A stretch of 64,000 nucleotides of DNA, taken from contig CATNEN010000033.1 in NCBI GenBank assembly GCA_950097015.1, positions 2,891,001 to 2,955,000 of the forward strand, given 5' to 3'. Both the position numbers and the translations under genes were made by a program. This DNA is from Macrostomum hystrix (Eukaryota > Platyhelminthes > Macrostomidae). The notes beneath the pieces were generated by a model. The model did not search any database. It worked only from the letters and a program-made list of their open reading frames with translations, and was not told where the DNA came from. Below are positions 44,363-55,545 of the stretch, piece by piece; positions within the stretch are counted from its first letter, which is position 1, and each line of letters opens with the position of its first letter.

Positions 44363-45160
44363 GACAGACTCACTTATTTCTCATTTTGCATGCTTTGCCT
44401 GGGGAACAAGTCACTATGAAAGACCCAATTTAACTGTTGGGAATTTCTCCCAATAGAGCAGATTTGGCATTCATGGTTAGCGGTGCCTGCATCCACACAG
44501 AGGCCATTGTGAGTGAGTCGCAGATGCTGTCAGGGCTGACTGTACAACTGCCCATAGCGTTTTATCTCCAATTTTTTATCCCAACTTAATCAGTCGGGAG
44601 AATTAGAACCTGTCTATGGAAATTGCTGCCCTCTGCCAGCCCCAACAGCTGAGCATCTCACAACAGGTCTCTCAGGTCACTATATTATCCTGAGAGTGGC
44701 CTCATCCAATGATGGCAACAGCGCCGAGCCCTCACACTGTACAGCCAATCCCAGATGCGGCTTAAATAATCACTTTAAAACTGTCGTCCGCCCGTCTCAA
44801 ACAGCTGCCATCCGCGAGGAACCACCAGCTGGAGAAACTGCTCAAAGTGTACATTGTAAGTTCTGATAAAAAGATTGCTTCAAGCATAGCTGCTCATTAT
44901 CATACCAATCTATGCATTTTAGGCTTTATCAACAGTCACTGCTAAATAATCTAACTTTGGCCTTTGTAAATAGTAATTCTTTTCCGCCTAATGTAGCTAC
45001 AGTGTTTGGTCTAAACGATAACAAAAGGTATCCGCTATTAGTTCCCACAGTTCTAGTCAATTACTGCTAGAAGATGGACTCACATACTTCTTATTTTTGA
45101 GCTCGTTTGTACTTTTTATATCTAGGCTCAGCAAACTTTTGATAAGAGCACCACAGGTCT
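44363..45160. other. Mostly unassigned unique DNA around candidate exon
   Basis: Apart from the candidate 51-nt exon at 44805 nothing is recognised. Composition is balanced and not repetitive. Confidence 0.4.
44805..44855 (+). CDS. Candidate 51-nt exon
   Basis: Acceptor CCCGTCTCAAACAG, then 51 nt open in all three frames, and a consensus donor GTAAGT at 44856. With phase 1 it reads AIREEPPAGETAQSVH and joins in frame to the exon at 49962. With phase 0 it reads LPSARNHQLEKLLKVYI. It supports a plus-strand gene in the right half of the window, but the short length makes chance possible. Confidence 0.35.
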
Positions 45161-45164
45161 CTCA

Positions 45165-46205
45165 CCCTAGTTCAACTCCAGTTGTCACTCCAGTTGTCAC
45201 TCCAGTTATCATTCCAGTTGTCACTCCAGTTGTCACTCCAGTTATCATTCCAGTTGTCACTCCAGTTGTCACTCCAGTTATCATTCCAGTTGTCACTCCA
45301 GTTGTCACCCCAGTTGTCACTCCAGTTGTCACTCCAGTTGTCACTCCAGTTGTCACTCCAGTTGTCACTCCAGTTATCATTCCAGTTGTCACTCCAGTTG
45401 TCACTCCAGTTGTCACTCCAGTTGTCACTCCAGTTGTCACCCCAGTTGTCACTCCAGTTGTCACTCCAGTTGTCACTCCAGTTGTCACTCCAGTTGTCAC
45501 TCCAGTTATCATTCCAGTTGTCACTCCAGTTGTCACCCCAGTTGTCACTCCAGTTGTCACTCCAGTTGTCACTCCAGTTGTCACTCCAGTTGTCACTCCA
45601 GTTATCATTCCAGTTGTCACTCCAGTTGTCACTCCAGTTGTCACTCCAGTTATCATTCCAGTTGTCACTCCAGTTGTCACTCCAGTTGTCACTCCAGTTG
45701 TCACTCCAGTTGTCACTCCAGTTGTCACTCCAGTTGTCACTCCAGTTGTCACTCCAGTTATCATTACAGTTGTCACTCCAGTTGTCACTCCAGTTATCAT
45801 TCCAGTTGTCACTCCAGTTGTCATTCCAGTTGTCACTCCAGTTATCATTCCAGTTGTCACTCCAGTTGTCACTCCAGTTGTCACTCCAGTTGTCACTCCA
45901 GTTGTCACTCCAGTTGTCATTCCAGTTGTCACTCCAGTTGTCACTCCAGTTGTCACTCCAGTTATCATTCCAGTTGTCACTCCAGTTGTCATTCCAGTTG
46001 TCACTCCAGTTATCATTCCAGTTGTCACTCCAGTTGTCACTCCAGTTGTCACTCCAGTTGTCACTCCAGTTGTCACTCCAGTTATCATTCCAGTTGTCAC
46101 TCCAGTTGTCATTCCAGTTATCATTCCAGTTGTCACTCCAGTTATCATTCCAGTTGTCACTCCAGTTGTCACTCCAGTTATCATTCCAGTTGTCACTCCA
46201 GATGT
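45165..46205. repeat. 12-bp minisatellite, about 86 copies
   Basis: Unit GTTGTCACTCCA, with GTTATCATTCCA the main variant, interspersed non-randomly (often every third to eighth unit). Three frames are open (VVTPV, LSLQ, TTGM), all artefacts. Confidence 0.97.
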
Positions 46206-46530
46206 CACTGGCTTCTCGAGTTTGTCTCGACTTACAAGCTCAGCTGCCTCCGGGAGCCCCCGCCTCACTCCAAAGATTCCCTCCGGACTGGCAGTTAGTG
46301 AAAGCCATTCATTCTACACCTCAGACTGAGAATTCGCGTCTCATTTGCTCAACTTTTCTTCTCTTGTCGTTTCCTTGTTCCAATTTCGATTTCTACGGCT
46401 CCTCGTTACCCCAATTTGCGATGCCCAAAAGTGCGTGCAGCCCGTGCGGTGCGGACAGACATGACTAGTTTAGTCAATAATACATTTACTACCACCCTGG
46501 TAGATTGTATAAACCGGAGTTGGAATCGCA
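46206..46530. other. No gene recognised
   Basis: Unique DNA to the right of the 12-bp array. Its plus-strand frames merely extend those of the array. Confidence 0.4.
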
Positions 46531-46590
46531 GCTAAAATGTCAGAAGAAGCCGTAGCTGGAATCGCAGCAGGAGTCAGAGCTAGAATCAGG
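46530..46590. repeat. Degenerate copies of the 24-bp repeat family
   Basis: GGAATCGCAGCTAAAATGTC, then GTAGCTGGAATCGCAGCAGG and AGTCAGAGCTAGAATC: about two and a half copies of the 24-bp unit seen at 47.0 and 47.8 kb, separated from them by a SINE-like insertion. Confidence 0.75.
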
Positions 46591-46591
46591 G

Positions 46592-46850
46592 GGGTCGGTG
46601 GCACAGCGGTTATCGCGTTTGCCTCTCGCACCAAGGTCCCTAAGCTCGATTCCACGGCGAGGCCACATTTATTTGGGGCGCAGCCGCGGAGAGAAGGCTT
46701 GGGGGCTTGTCAATTTACGCCCTTGAGGGCCAATCTCCAAGGCACAGTGAAATGTACACTGCCTGACGATGAGAAAGTCAGGGCAGATGTACACACCTGT
46801 GTGAGCGTGTGTCTGCGTACAGTATCTGTGCGCGTGTGTGGTCAGGAGTC
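46592..46850 (+). mobile_element. tRNA-derived SINE-like element
   Basis: GGTCGGTGGCACAGCGGTTA is A-box-like and AAGCTCGATTCC about 40 nt on is B-box-like. A body with GCGCAGCCGCGG and a GT-rich end follows. It lies between two portions of the same 24-bp repeat family, as if inserted into it. Confidence 0.6.
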
Positions 46851-46984
46851 AGCGAAATGGGCAGAATTGAGCGAAATGCGCGCTGGCTGCGGGTCGAGTG
46901 TCACCAAATGATGTGCTATTGCCCGCAGACCTCCTGCAATTATTTTTATTACATTGCTAGAATCGCAACAAGAACATTTTCTGG

Positions 46985-47352
46985 AATCGCAGCAGGAGCC
47001 ATAGCTTGAATCGCAGCAGGAGTCATAGCTGGAATCGCAGCAGGAGTCATAGCTGGAATCGCAGCAGGAGTCATAGCTGGAATCGCAGCAGGAGTCATAA
47101 CTGGAATCGCAGCAGGAGTCATAGCTGGAATCGCAGCAGGAGTCATAGCTGGAATCGCAGCAGGAGTCATAGCTGGAATCGCAGCAGGAGTCATAGCTGG
47201 AATCGCAGCAGGAGTCATAGCTGGAATCGTAGCAGGAGTCATAGCTGGAATCGCAGCAGGAGTCATAGCTGGAATCGCAGCAGGAGTCATAGCTGGAATC
47301 GCAGCAGGAGTCATAGCTGGAATCGCAGCAGGAGTCATAGCTGGAATCGCAG
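46985..47352. repeat. 24-bp minisatellite, about 15 copies
   Basis: Unit GGAATCGCAGCAGGAGTCAT followed by AGCT, highly uniform. Related to the array at 47.78 kb (AGAATCGCAGCAGGAGCC then GCAGCT) and, inverted, to that at 40.4 kb. Confidence 0.96.
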
Positions 47353-47779
47353 CTATAAATCTTCGATATAACATGGATTGTATAATGAACGAAACAGAGG
47401 CCATGTGAACGCTGAACTTTTTCTTTTTTCCGATTCCTGATCTTAGTGAACCGAAATTCCACCAAATGAATATTTGATGGACCAAAGCTGACCGCTCGGT
47501 TTCAAAAGTTCATCTCGCTTTGTCACCAGCAAAGATTTTAACTTGCACCAATGGAAGCGTGAAGCCATAACTGCCTGACAACAGCCAGACAGACTGCGAT
47601 TTGTTCTGGTTTACATCGACCGATTTACTGCTCCTGTGGGAAATTATCCCCCCAACGACTCAAACATTGGATTTAGGTTATCTTGGAGACAGCGTGACAT
47701 TACTGACCTCCCAGGATCTATGCTGCTCGGCCTCAACAGCAACCATAGCAAAATCACGTGACAAATTGTAGCAGTAGAC
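47353..47779. other. Unique spacer between two related arrays
   Basis: No gene recognised. It separates two arrays of the same 24-bp family. Confidence 0.4.
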
Positions 47780-48052
47780 GTAGCTAGAATCGCAGCAGGA
47801 GCCGCAGCTAGAATCGCAGCAGGAGCCGCAGCTAGAATCGCAGCAGGAGCCGCAGCTAGAATCGCAGCAGGAGCCGCAGCTAGAATCGCAGCAGAGCCGC
47901 AGCTAGAATCGCAGCAGGAGCCACAGCTAGAATCGCAGCAGAGCCGCAGCTAGAATCGCAGCAGGAGCCACAGCTAGAATCGCAGCAGAGCCGCAGCTAG
48001 AATCGCAGCAGGAGCCACAGCTAGAATCGCAGCAGCAGCCGCAGCTATAAAT
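47780..48052. repeat. 24-bp minisatellite with 22-bp variants, about 12 copies
   Basis: Unit AGAATCGCAGCAGGAGCC followed by GCAGCT or ACAGCT. In the right half units of full length alternate with units lacking GG (CAGCAGAGCC), so a two-unit higher-order repeat has formed. Confidence 0.95.
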
Positions 48053-48099
48053 GCAATCGGAATCCACCGGATGCATTTCTCGGCTTAATTACGAGTACT

Positions 48100-48200
48100 C
48101 GCAGAATCTCAGATGCAGTAGACAACGGGCATCGAACTCCAGACCTTCGCATTGCTCAGAAGACCTCTTCAGCTTACATCTCCCTTTAGCAACTAGGCGG
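48100..48200 (-). mobile_element. Possible tRNA-derived SINE remnant
   Basis: On the minus strand GTCTGGAGTTCGATGCCCG is B-box-like, and GCCTAGTTGCTAAAGGGAG about 45 nt before it could be a weak A box. Poorer than the other three SINE-like elements. Confidence 0.3.
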
Positions 48201-48774
48201 GTCGTCTGTCCCTGACTTAATTAGGTCTAAACCCTTACTCAAGCCGCAAAGACAAAGTGGAGATTGATGCAGAACACAGGAAAAATGAAGTAGTAAGGAC
48301 TGAGGATGCTGTAGCGAAGCTTGGGTGCAGTGGGTGACCGCCCGGAGCCTATTTTTAGGATCTGTGTTTTTTGTCCGAACGTCTGAGTAGGAATACTTCT
48401 TCCCAGCTGCTTATTCCCCCTACACACATAACTCCTGTGTGTGCTCATGTTGTGCTCACGAGCTACTGGCATCTGCAAAAACTGTCCCGCAGTTCAAACA
48501 GACCCTTCAACTTTCGTTCTTTCTTTCTGCCTCAAATCCCGAAGGCCAGAAGTCCCTGGAAGGAATCTAAGCATTCCTGATTCGTCTGAGCACTGCTTGA
48601 ATAAAGTCGCCACAAAGTGCCACAGTTACAACGGACACTTAACATTGGGTTTTATTCCTACTTTTGTTTACCTTGGAAACCGTCGTTGCCGCGAAAGTCG
48701 GCAACTGATTTTCGGACCTAAGTATAACAAACATTTTATTGAAGTCTTGCTCGACTTTTACATAACTCTCCCAC
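48201..48774. other. No gene recognised
   Basis: Unique DNA. Plus-strand frames here extend into the following array and are not supported by splice signals or domains. Confidence 0.4.
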
Positions 48775-49735
48775 TGTCTCCCTCTCTCTCTCTCCAATGT
48801 CTCTCTCTCTCTCCAATGTCTCTCTCTCTCTCTCCAATGTCTCTCTCTCTCTCCAATGTCTCCCTCTCACTCCAATGTGTCCCTCTCTCTCTACAATGTC
48901 TCCCTCTCTCTCGACAATGTCTCCCTCTCTCTCTACAATGTCTCCCTCTCTCTACAATGTCTCTCTCTCTCTCGACAATGTCTCCCTCTCTCTCTACAAT
49001 GTCTCCCTCTCACTCCAATGTGTCCCTCTCTCTCTACAATGTCTCCCTCTCTCTCGACAATGTCTCCCTCTCTCTCTACAATGTCTCCCTCTCTCTACAA
49101 TGTCTCTCTCTCTCTCGACAATGTCTCCCTCTCTCTCTACAATGTCTCCCTCTCTCTACAATGTCTCCCTCTCTCTCTCCAATGTCTCCCTCTCACTCCA
49201 ATGTCTCCCTCTCTCACTCCATGGCTCCCTCTCTCTCTCCAATGTCTCCCTCTCTCTCTCCAATGTCTCCCTCTCTCTCGACAATGTCTCCCTCTCTCTC
49301 TACAATGTCTCCCTCTCTCTACAATGTCTCCCTCTGTCTCCAATGTCTCCCTCTCTCTCTAAAATGTCTCCCTCTCTCTCCAATGTCTCCCTCTCTCTAC
49401 AATGTCTCCCTCTCTCTCTACAATGTCTCCCTCTCTCTCTACAATGTCTCCCTCTCTCTACAATGTCTCCCTCTCTCTCTACAATGTCTCCCTCTCTCTC
49501 TACAATGTCTCCCTCTCTCTCTACAATGTATCCCTCTCTCTCCAATGTCTCCCTCTCTCTACAATGTCTCCCTCTGTCTCCAATGTCTCCATCTCTCTAC
49601 AATGTCTCCCTCTCTCTCCAATGTCTCCATCTCTCTAAAATGTCTCTCTCTCTACAATGTCTCCCTCTCTCTCTACAATGTCTCCCTCTCTCTCTACAAT
49701 GTCTCCCTCTCTCTCTCCAATGTCTCTCGCTGTCT
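48775..49735. repeat. 19-21-bp CT-rich minisatellite, about 45 copies
   Basis: Unit CTACAATGTCTCCCTCTCT, with CCAATG, CGACAATG and ACTCCAATG variants. A block around 48895-49010 recurs at about 49030-49140, again indicating block duplication. Confidence 0.95.
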
Positions 49736-49961
49736 TTTCCTTTCTCGCATTCTCTGTCAGCACTGCTGCCTGTCAGGCCGCCGTCTGCTCTCTGGGGAAT
49801 TCTGATCAGCCTGCAGCGAGCGGCATGCAAAGATCTCGAGTCTGGGTGTCCAGGCTCACCTTTTGCTTCTAAAAGACAGCCCAGCCTTTCGAGCTCAATT
49901 CAGTACAATTAAAATAATCGCTTTCGTATTCTGACTGAGTTTCGCTGCTCTTGCATGTCAG

Positions 49962-50116
49962 TCACAGAGCCTGATCCCAACTCCAGCAGATCCCACCAAG
50001 TCGCCCAGCCAATGTACGCCTCCTCCGGTGCCGGCGGCGAGAGGGCCGGCGCCTCGCCGTTTAGAAAGCGGAGAAAAAACATCAACATCAACGACATCCC
50101 GCCCGATGTCCTTGCG
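49962..50116 (+). CDS. Candidate exon, 155 nt
   Basis: Acceptor TTTCGCTGCTCTTGCATGTCAG, then a GC-rich open segment reading [20 protein letters not shown] and [20 protein letters not shown] then A, and donor GTGAGAGG at 50117. Phase 1 in, phase 0 out. The basic FRKRRK could be a nuclear localisation signal. I do not recognise the family. The intron that follows begins directly with a 15-bp minisatellite. Confidence 0.55.
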
Positions 50117-50712
50117 GTGAGAGGGGACTGGGGAACTGGGAACTGGGAACTGGGAACTGGGGAATTGAAGAACTGGGAACTAGGAACTGGGGAACTGGGA
50201 ACTGGGAACTGGAAACTGGGAACTGGGAACTGGGGAACTGGGATCTATAGAACTGGGATCTGGGGAACTGGGATCTGGGGAACTGGGATCTGGGGAAATG
50301 GGATCTGGGGAATTGGGATCTGGGGAACTGGGATCTGGGGAACTGGGATCTGGGTCAACTGGGGAACTGGAGAACTGGGATCTGGGGAACTGGGGAACTG
50401 GGATCTGGGGAACTGGGATCTGGGGAACTGGGATCTGGGGAACTGGGATCTGGGGAACTGGGATCTGGGGAACTGGGATCTGGGTCAACTGGGGAACTGG
50501 GGAACTGGGATCTGGGGAACTGGGGAACTGGATCTGGGGAACTGGGATCTGGGGAACTGGGATCTGGGGAACTGGGATCTTGGAACTGGGAACTGGGGAA
50601 CTGGAACCTGGGAACTCGGAACTTGGAACTCGGAACTTGGAACTGGAACTGACGTAGCACTCAAAACTGGGAACTTTGAACTGGGATCTGGGGAACCGGG
50701 GATCTAGGGGTC
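50117..50712. repeat. 15-bp minisatellite at a splice donor, about 39 copies
   Basis: Unit GGGGAACTGGGATCT, with a GGGAACT-only 7-8-bp form at both edges (50123-50230 and 50585-50650). It starts about 8 nt after the GTGAG donor at 50117. Confidence 0.95.
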
Positions 50713-51050
50713 TGGGGAACTGGGTATTAAGACACCGAGTTCATTTAAATTCTCGCACAATGCCTACTTTGAGTAGTTCAGTAGGCACGTTACTCTCTCA
50801 CTCATCCATTAGGAATCTTGAGTAGCAGTCGCATTCAAGAATGAGGTTTAGCTAGGAAAATCAATGGCTGACATTCGCGTCTGACATCAGCCCCACCGGA
50901 GCTATCGGGTTACTGTGCCAAGGTCTCGACTGTTGAGTTAAACTCACAGATTCAAGCTAGGGCTGAGGCTGCTGAGCTGGACAAAGGAGAGTCTAATCAA
51001 TTTCAGACAAAATTAAACGATTCGCTTAACACTGGATAGTCTCTAACTCA
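50713..51050. other. No gene recognised
   Basis: Unique DNA between two arrays, presumed intron of the candidate gene. Confidence 0.4.
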
Positions 51051-51312
51051 ATTTGACTCACCCTGACTCACTCTGACTCACTCTGACTCACCCTGACTCA
51101 CTCTGACTCACTCTGACTCACCCTGACTCACTCTGACTCACTCTGACTCACTCTGACTCACTCTGACTCACTCTGACTCACCCTGACTCACTCTGACTCA
51201 CTCTGACTCACTCTGACTCACTCTGACTCACTCTGACTCACTCTGACTCACCCTGACTCACTCTGACTCACTCTGACTCACTCTGACTCACTCTGACTCA
51301 CTCTGACTCACC
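51050..51312. repeat. 10-bp minisatellite, about 26 copies
   Basis: Unit CTGACTCACT, with CTGACTCACC at semi-regular places. Confidence 0.96.
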
Positions 51313-51674
51313 ATAAACCTCGGAGAATCCCTTATATCTAACCAAAAATAACTTTCGGGCACCGCAATCCAGCTTGTCAAATGCAGGATGCAGAGGACGA
51401 ATTTGATTTTAAGACTAAATTTGCTAATCGTAACTGGAGGGCATTCAACAATCCATCTCATCAATTTCAGCTGCCACTGTCACACAGCAATGGGTAGGGG
51501 CCACAATTTCCTGCATCCCTGTCTGCTTCAGTACTTTTGAAAGCTTTCGAAGATGGCTCCTTTAAGCCGAGCTCGCTTTTTAATAACCAGCCGCCCGTGC
51601 CTTCCTCACAATCCCGAGTGCTCATTCTGACAATGGGAGCCAGTTGCTCTCGGCTCACAGTGGGGATCACACAG

Positions 51675-51833
51675 CTTGCTGGCAGAAAGAAGCATTTAAA
51701 AAATTGGGATTTGAATGAGAAGAATAGAATCCTAGCCGATCTCCCAGTTCTATTCCGGCCTGAAGACAAAAGAGGGAATTTACTGGAGGCCCGTGAGAGG
51801 CGGGCTGCCCAGCCAATGGAGAGCGACAGCCAG
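51675..51833 (+). CDS. Candidate exon, 159 nt
   Basis: Acceptor-like GGGGATCACACAG, then 53 codons reading GRKKHLKNWDLNEKNRILAD and LPVLFRPEDKRGNLLEARER, ending DSQ at donor GTGAGAT (51834). Phase 0 at both ends, compatible with the exons at 49962-50116 and 52080-52469. The open frame continues on both sides, so the limits are inferred. No domain recognised. Confidence 0.3.
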
Positions 51834-52079
51834 GTGAGATCTGTACAGATCTGCTCAATGAAAACTGCGTCGGCTCTTGTGGAGGAGAGGCTGAGGGAGG
51901 GATATAGCGGGATCAGCAATAAAAAATTCTCCCACAGTCCTGACAGAGCGTGGCAGTTGAAAGCATTGCAGCAGAGGGCAGACAGAGTGAGAGAAGCGCT
52001 GCCTGCTAGGCGCCAGTGCTGTCTGTGCGAGCTGGTGGACCTTCGCCTGAGCTTGTCGGAACTGCTGTGAGGTGTTCAG

Positions 52080-52469
52080 CAGTCGAAACCAGTTCAGCAT
52101 CTGCGGCTCCGGCTGCGACAGCCGAGGCGACGACGGCGGCATCTGCTGGCTGAGCCGCTGATGGCAGAGAGGCCGCCAGACCCGCTCTTTGAAGACTACG
52201 CGAACGACGAGGATCGGCGGGTGGCGAAGCGGCGCAGCACGCAGCTTCAGCGCCAGCTTCGCCGCAGCGTGGCCGCCGCCCTCAGCGAGGAGGCTCTGCA
52301 GGCCGGCAGCCGCGAGATGGTCGGCAAAGTCGCTGGAGGAAGCGGCGGCGGAGGCAGCAGCGAAAGCAGCCGCGGCAGCGGCAGCGGCAGCATGCGAGAA
52401 GCGGCACAGAGGCGACACCTGGCACTGAGGAAGCAGGTGCATGAGCACCAACTGCAGCTGCTGCAGCTG
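52080..52469 (+). CDS. Candidate exon, 390 nt
   Basis: Acceptor GAGGTGTTCAG, then 130 codons: an Arg-rich start, MAERPPDPLFEDYANDEDRR, VAKRRSTQLQRQLRRSVAAA, a Gly/Ser linker, and a helical end REAAQRRHLALRKQVHEHQL. Donor GTGAGAATAG at 52470. Strong GC content and helix-like, charged composition favour real coding. The 30-bp array begins directly after the donor. Probably the same gene as the exon at 49962; family unknown. An in-frame TGA at 52068 lies just outside the exon. Confidence 0.55.
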
Positions 52470-52474
52470 GTGAG

Positions 52475-53362
52475 AATAGAGACGGATAATGCTGGATAAA
52501 GCATGATAGATATGGATAATGCTGGATAAAGCATGATAGATAAGGATAATGCTGGATAAAGCATGATAGATATTAATAATGCTGGATAAAGCATGATAGA
52601 TATCGATAATGCTGGATAAAGCATGATAGATATGGATAATGCTGGATAAAGCATGATAGATATGGATAATGCTGGATAAAGCATGATAGATAAGGATAAT
52701 GCTGGATAAAGCATGATAGATAAGGATAATGCTGGATAAAGCATGATAGATAAGGATAATGCTGGATAAAGCATGATAGATATCGATAATGCTGGATAAA
52801 GCATGATAGATAAGGATAATGCTGGATAAAGCATGATAGATAAGGATAATGCTGGATAAAGCATGATAGATATGGATAATGCTGGATAAAGCATGATAGA
52901 TAAGGATAATGCTGGATAAAGCATGATAGATATCGATAATGCTGGATAAAGCATGATAGATAAGGATAATGCTGGATAAAGCATGATAGATAAGGATAAT
53001 GCTGGATAAAGCATGATAGATATGGATAATGCTGGATAAAGCATGATAGATAAGGATAATGCTGGATAAAGCATGATAGATATCGATAATGCTGGATAAA
53101 GCATGATAGATAAGGATAATGCTGGATAAAGCATGATAGATATGGATAATGCTGGATAAAGCATGATAGATAAGGATAATGCTGGATAAAGCATGATAGA
53201 TATCGATAATGCTGGATAAAGCATGATAGATATGGATAATGCTGGATAAAGCATGATAGATATGGATAATGCTGGATAAAGCATGATAGATAAGGATAAT
53301 GCTGGATAAAGCATGATAGATATGGATAATGCTGGATAAAGCATGATAGATATGGATAATTT
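52475..53362. repeat. 30-bp minisatellite at a splice donor, about 29 copies
   Basis: Unit ATAATGCTGGATAAAGCATG followed by ATAGATA and a variable AGG/TGG/TCG. Very uniform. Variation is almost confined to three bases, and the AAGG/ATGG/ATCG order repeats in blocks. It begins about 10 nt after the donor at 52470. The 415-residue minus-strand frame through it is an artefact. Confidence 0.97.
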
Positions 53363-53640
53363 ATGAAAAAAACTCGTACGGACATCTAAAATGCCTGGGA
53401 AGGCAGCTGTTTTCCCGAGGCCTGTTGGAGGTGTCAAATCCGGGCTGAAAGGAAATTTTATTTGCTTCTCCAAAGGACAGGAAATTATTCGCAATGCCTG
53501 CAGAGCAGAGGAAGCTGCTGATTAAGTAATTAAGGAAAATTTGTTACTAGGGCGGCAACAGATGATTGCACTGCCACTGCAGTTTAATTTTAGAACCGAT
53601 TTTTACTCTGTTTAAGAATCACGGCATCTTCTGTATTTTT
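53363..53640. other. Unique spacer
   Basis: No gene recognised; presumed intron. Confidence 0.35.
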
Positions 53641-54300
53641 TGGAGGGTCAAGTGACTCCCCCAAATCACATTCAGTCCCTGAGTCGGAAAGGGGTCAAGT
53701 GACCCCCAAATTGCTTTCAGTCCCTGAGTCGGAGAGAGGTCAAGTGACCCCCCAAATAGCTCTCAGTCCCTGAGTCGGAGAGAGGTCAAGTGACCCCCCA
53801 AATTGCTCTCAGTCCCTGAGTCGGAGAGAGGTCAAGTGACCCCCCAAATTGCTCTCAGTCCCTGAGTCGGAGAGAGGTCAAGCGACCCCCTAAATTGCTT
53901 TCAGTCCCGGAGTCGGAGAGAGGTCAATTGACCCCCCAAATTGCTCTCAGTCCCTGAGTCGGAGAGAGGTCAAGCGACCCCCCAAATTGCTCTCAGTCCC
54001 TGAGTCGGAGAGAGGTCAATTGACCCCCCAAATTGCTCTCAGTCCCTGAGTCGGAGAGAGGTCAATTGACCCCCCAAATTGCTCTCAGTCCCGGAGTCGG
54101 AGAGAGGTCAAGTGACCCCCCAAATTGCTCTCAGTCCCTGAGTCGGAGAGAGGTCAAGCGACCCCCTAAATTGCTCTCAGTCCCTGAATCGGAGAAAGGT
54201 CAATTGACCCCCTAAATTGCTTTCAGTCCCGGAGTCGGAGAGAGGTCAAGTGACCCCCCAAATTGCTCTCAGTCCCTGAGTCGGAGAGGGGTCAGATATT
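53641..54300. repeat. About 46-bp minisatellite, about 14 copies
   Basis: Unit GAGAGAGGTCAAGTGACCCC followed by CCAAATTGCTCTCAGTCCCT and GAGTCG. Variant sites (AAGTGACC, AATTGACC, AAGCGACC) recur in groups. Confidence 0.95.
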
Positions 54301-55080
54301 CAGGTGGCTACCTGAACCCCCAATTAAATTTCCCATGTTTCCCGAACCTGCCTTCTTCTATTTGTCTTGGGTTTCGTTGAGTACTGTGGACTCACAGTAT
54401 GGAACAGGTAAAATTTATTGCTGGGGATGTACAAAAGGATATTTATCCCAAAAGATGCACCAGATTAAAGCCAGATGATTATATTTTTATTTTCCCACTA
54501 GCTAGTGTTCGCACCGGCGCCTTCACCTGGGGCCAAATCTGCTCCAGCCACTTCAGTCTTATCCGCTTGTCTGTTAATTAGGCGAAATAATTCGCCAAAT
54601 AAATCTGAGAAACTTCATCTCGGAGTCTCTGCTCTGGTTGTGAGTAACTCTTGTTTCTCTATGTCTCTATCATCATCCATCTCGCGCAACTTTCCACTTC
54701 CACAAGCAATCACGGATCGCATTGATCCTACAAGGGATTTCTATTAGAACGTTTTGAATTCGCTTTCTTCGCTTCAGGGCCAAAGGGATTAACAATAAAA
54801 TTCCTCCGGCCCTGAAATCCAGCTGCCCCAGCTGAGCCAATTCAATTTTTCCCTTCTATCGTCGGTCTGAATTTTTTTCGGAGACGCCTTCAATATGCTA
54901 CTCATAGTAAGCCGCTAGAGAATGTTTTCGCAATCAGTTTGGAATAGTTATAAGCGCTGGCCTGTGATTGGTGGAGCCGCCAGTTGGACTCAAAATGTGA
55001 GCATAGGATAATAGCTGACAGAGCTGAGGGCTGCGGATCGGCAGCTGTGGGCATGTTCGCAACGCGGGCAACTTTGGTGA
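54301..55080. other. No gene recognised
   Basis: Unique DNA between the 46-bp array and the candidate exon at 55089. Short open frames only; presumed intron. Confidence 0.35.
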
Positions 55081-55088
55081 GCGGCCAG

Positions 55089-55238
55089 CAGCTGCACCAC
55101 CACCAGCACCACTCGGAGGGCCGCCAGAAACTCGGCAGCTCGTCTGGCGGAGGCGGCGGTGGCGGCGTCGGACGCTTCGGCGGGGCTCGAGGCAATCGTA
55201 AAACTGAGAATGTGGACACAATGTTCGACAACCTGGAG
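55089..55238 (+). CDS. Candidate exon, 150 nt
   Basis: Reads QLHHHQHHSEGRQKLGSSSG, a glycine run, then GGARGNRKTENVDTMFDNLE, and ends at donor GTGAGCTGC (55239). Phase 0 at both ends fits the exon ending at 52469. The acceptor (GGTGAGCGGCCAG) is weak and the frame is open further upstream, so the start is uncertain. The His/Gly-rich composition is disordered; no domain. Confidence 0.4.
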
Positions 55239-55254
55239 GTGAGCTGCTTAGGGC

Positions 55255-55545
55255 TGGAGAGGTAGATAGGGGAGAGATAGAGAGGGGAGAGGTAGATAGG
55301 GGAGAGGTAGATAGGGGAGAGGTAGAGAGGTGAGAGGTAGATAAGGGAGAGGTAGAGAGGGGAGAGGTAGAAGGGTGAGAGGTAGATAGGTGAGAGGTAG
55401 AGAGTTGAGAGGTAGAGAGTTGAGAGGTAGAGAGGCGAGAGGTAGAGAGGGGAGAGGTAGAGAGGGGAGAGGTAGATAGTTGAGAGGTAGAGAGGGAAGA
55501 GGTAGAGAGGGAAGAGGTAGAAGGGAGAGAGGGAAGTAGAGAAGC
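55255..55545. repeat. 15-bp minisatellite at a splice donor, about 19 copies
   Basis: Unit GGGGAGAGGTAGATA, with GAGAGGTAGAGAGTT and GGAAGAGGTAGA variants. Begins about 15 nt after the donor at 55239. Confidence 0.93.

Noticed and set aside
45097-46468. VVTPV, LSLQ and TTGM repeat proteins
   Set aside because: The 12-bp unit has no stop in three frames, giving artefactual ORFs of 368-428 residues.
40420-48052. CRISPR-like array
   Set aside because: Repeats are contiguous without unique spacers, and the DNA is eukaryotic (spliced genes, SINE-like elements).
52247-53494. 415-residue minus-strand ISIMLYPAL repeat protein
   Set aside because: A 30-bp array translation overlapping a better supported plus-strand exon.
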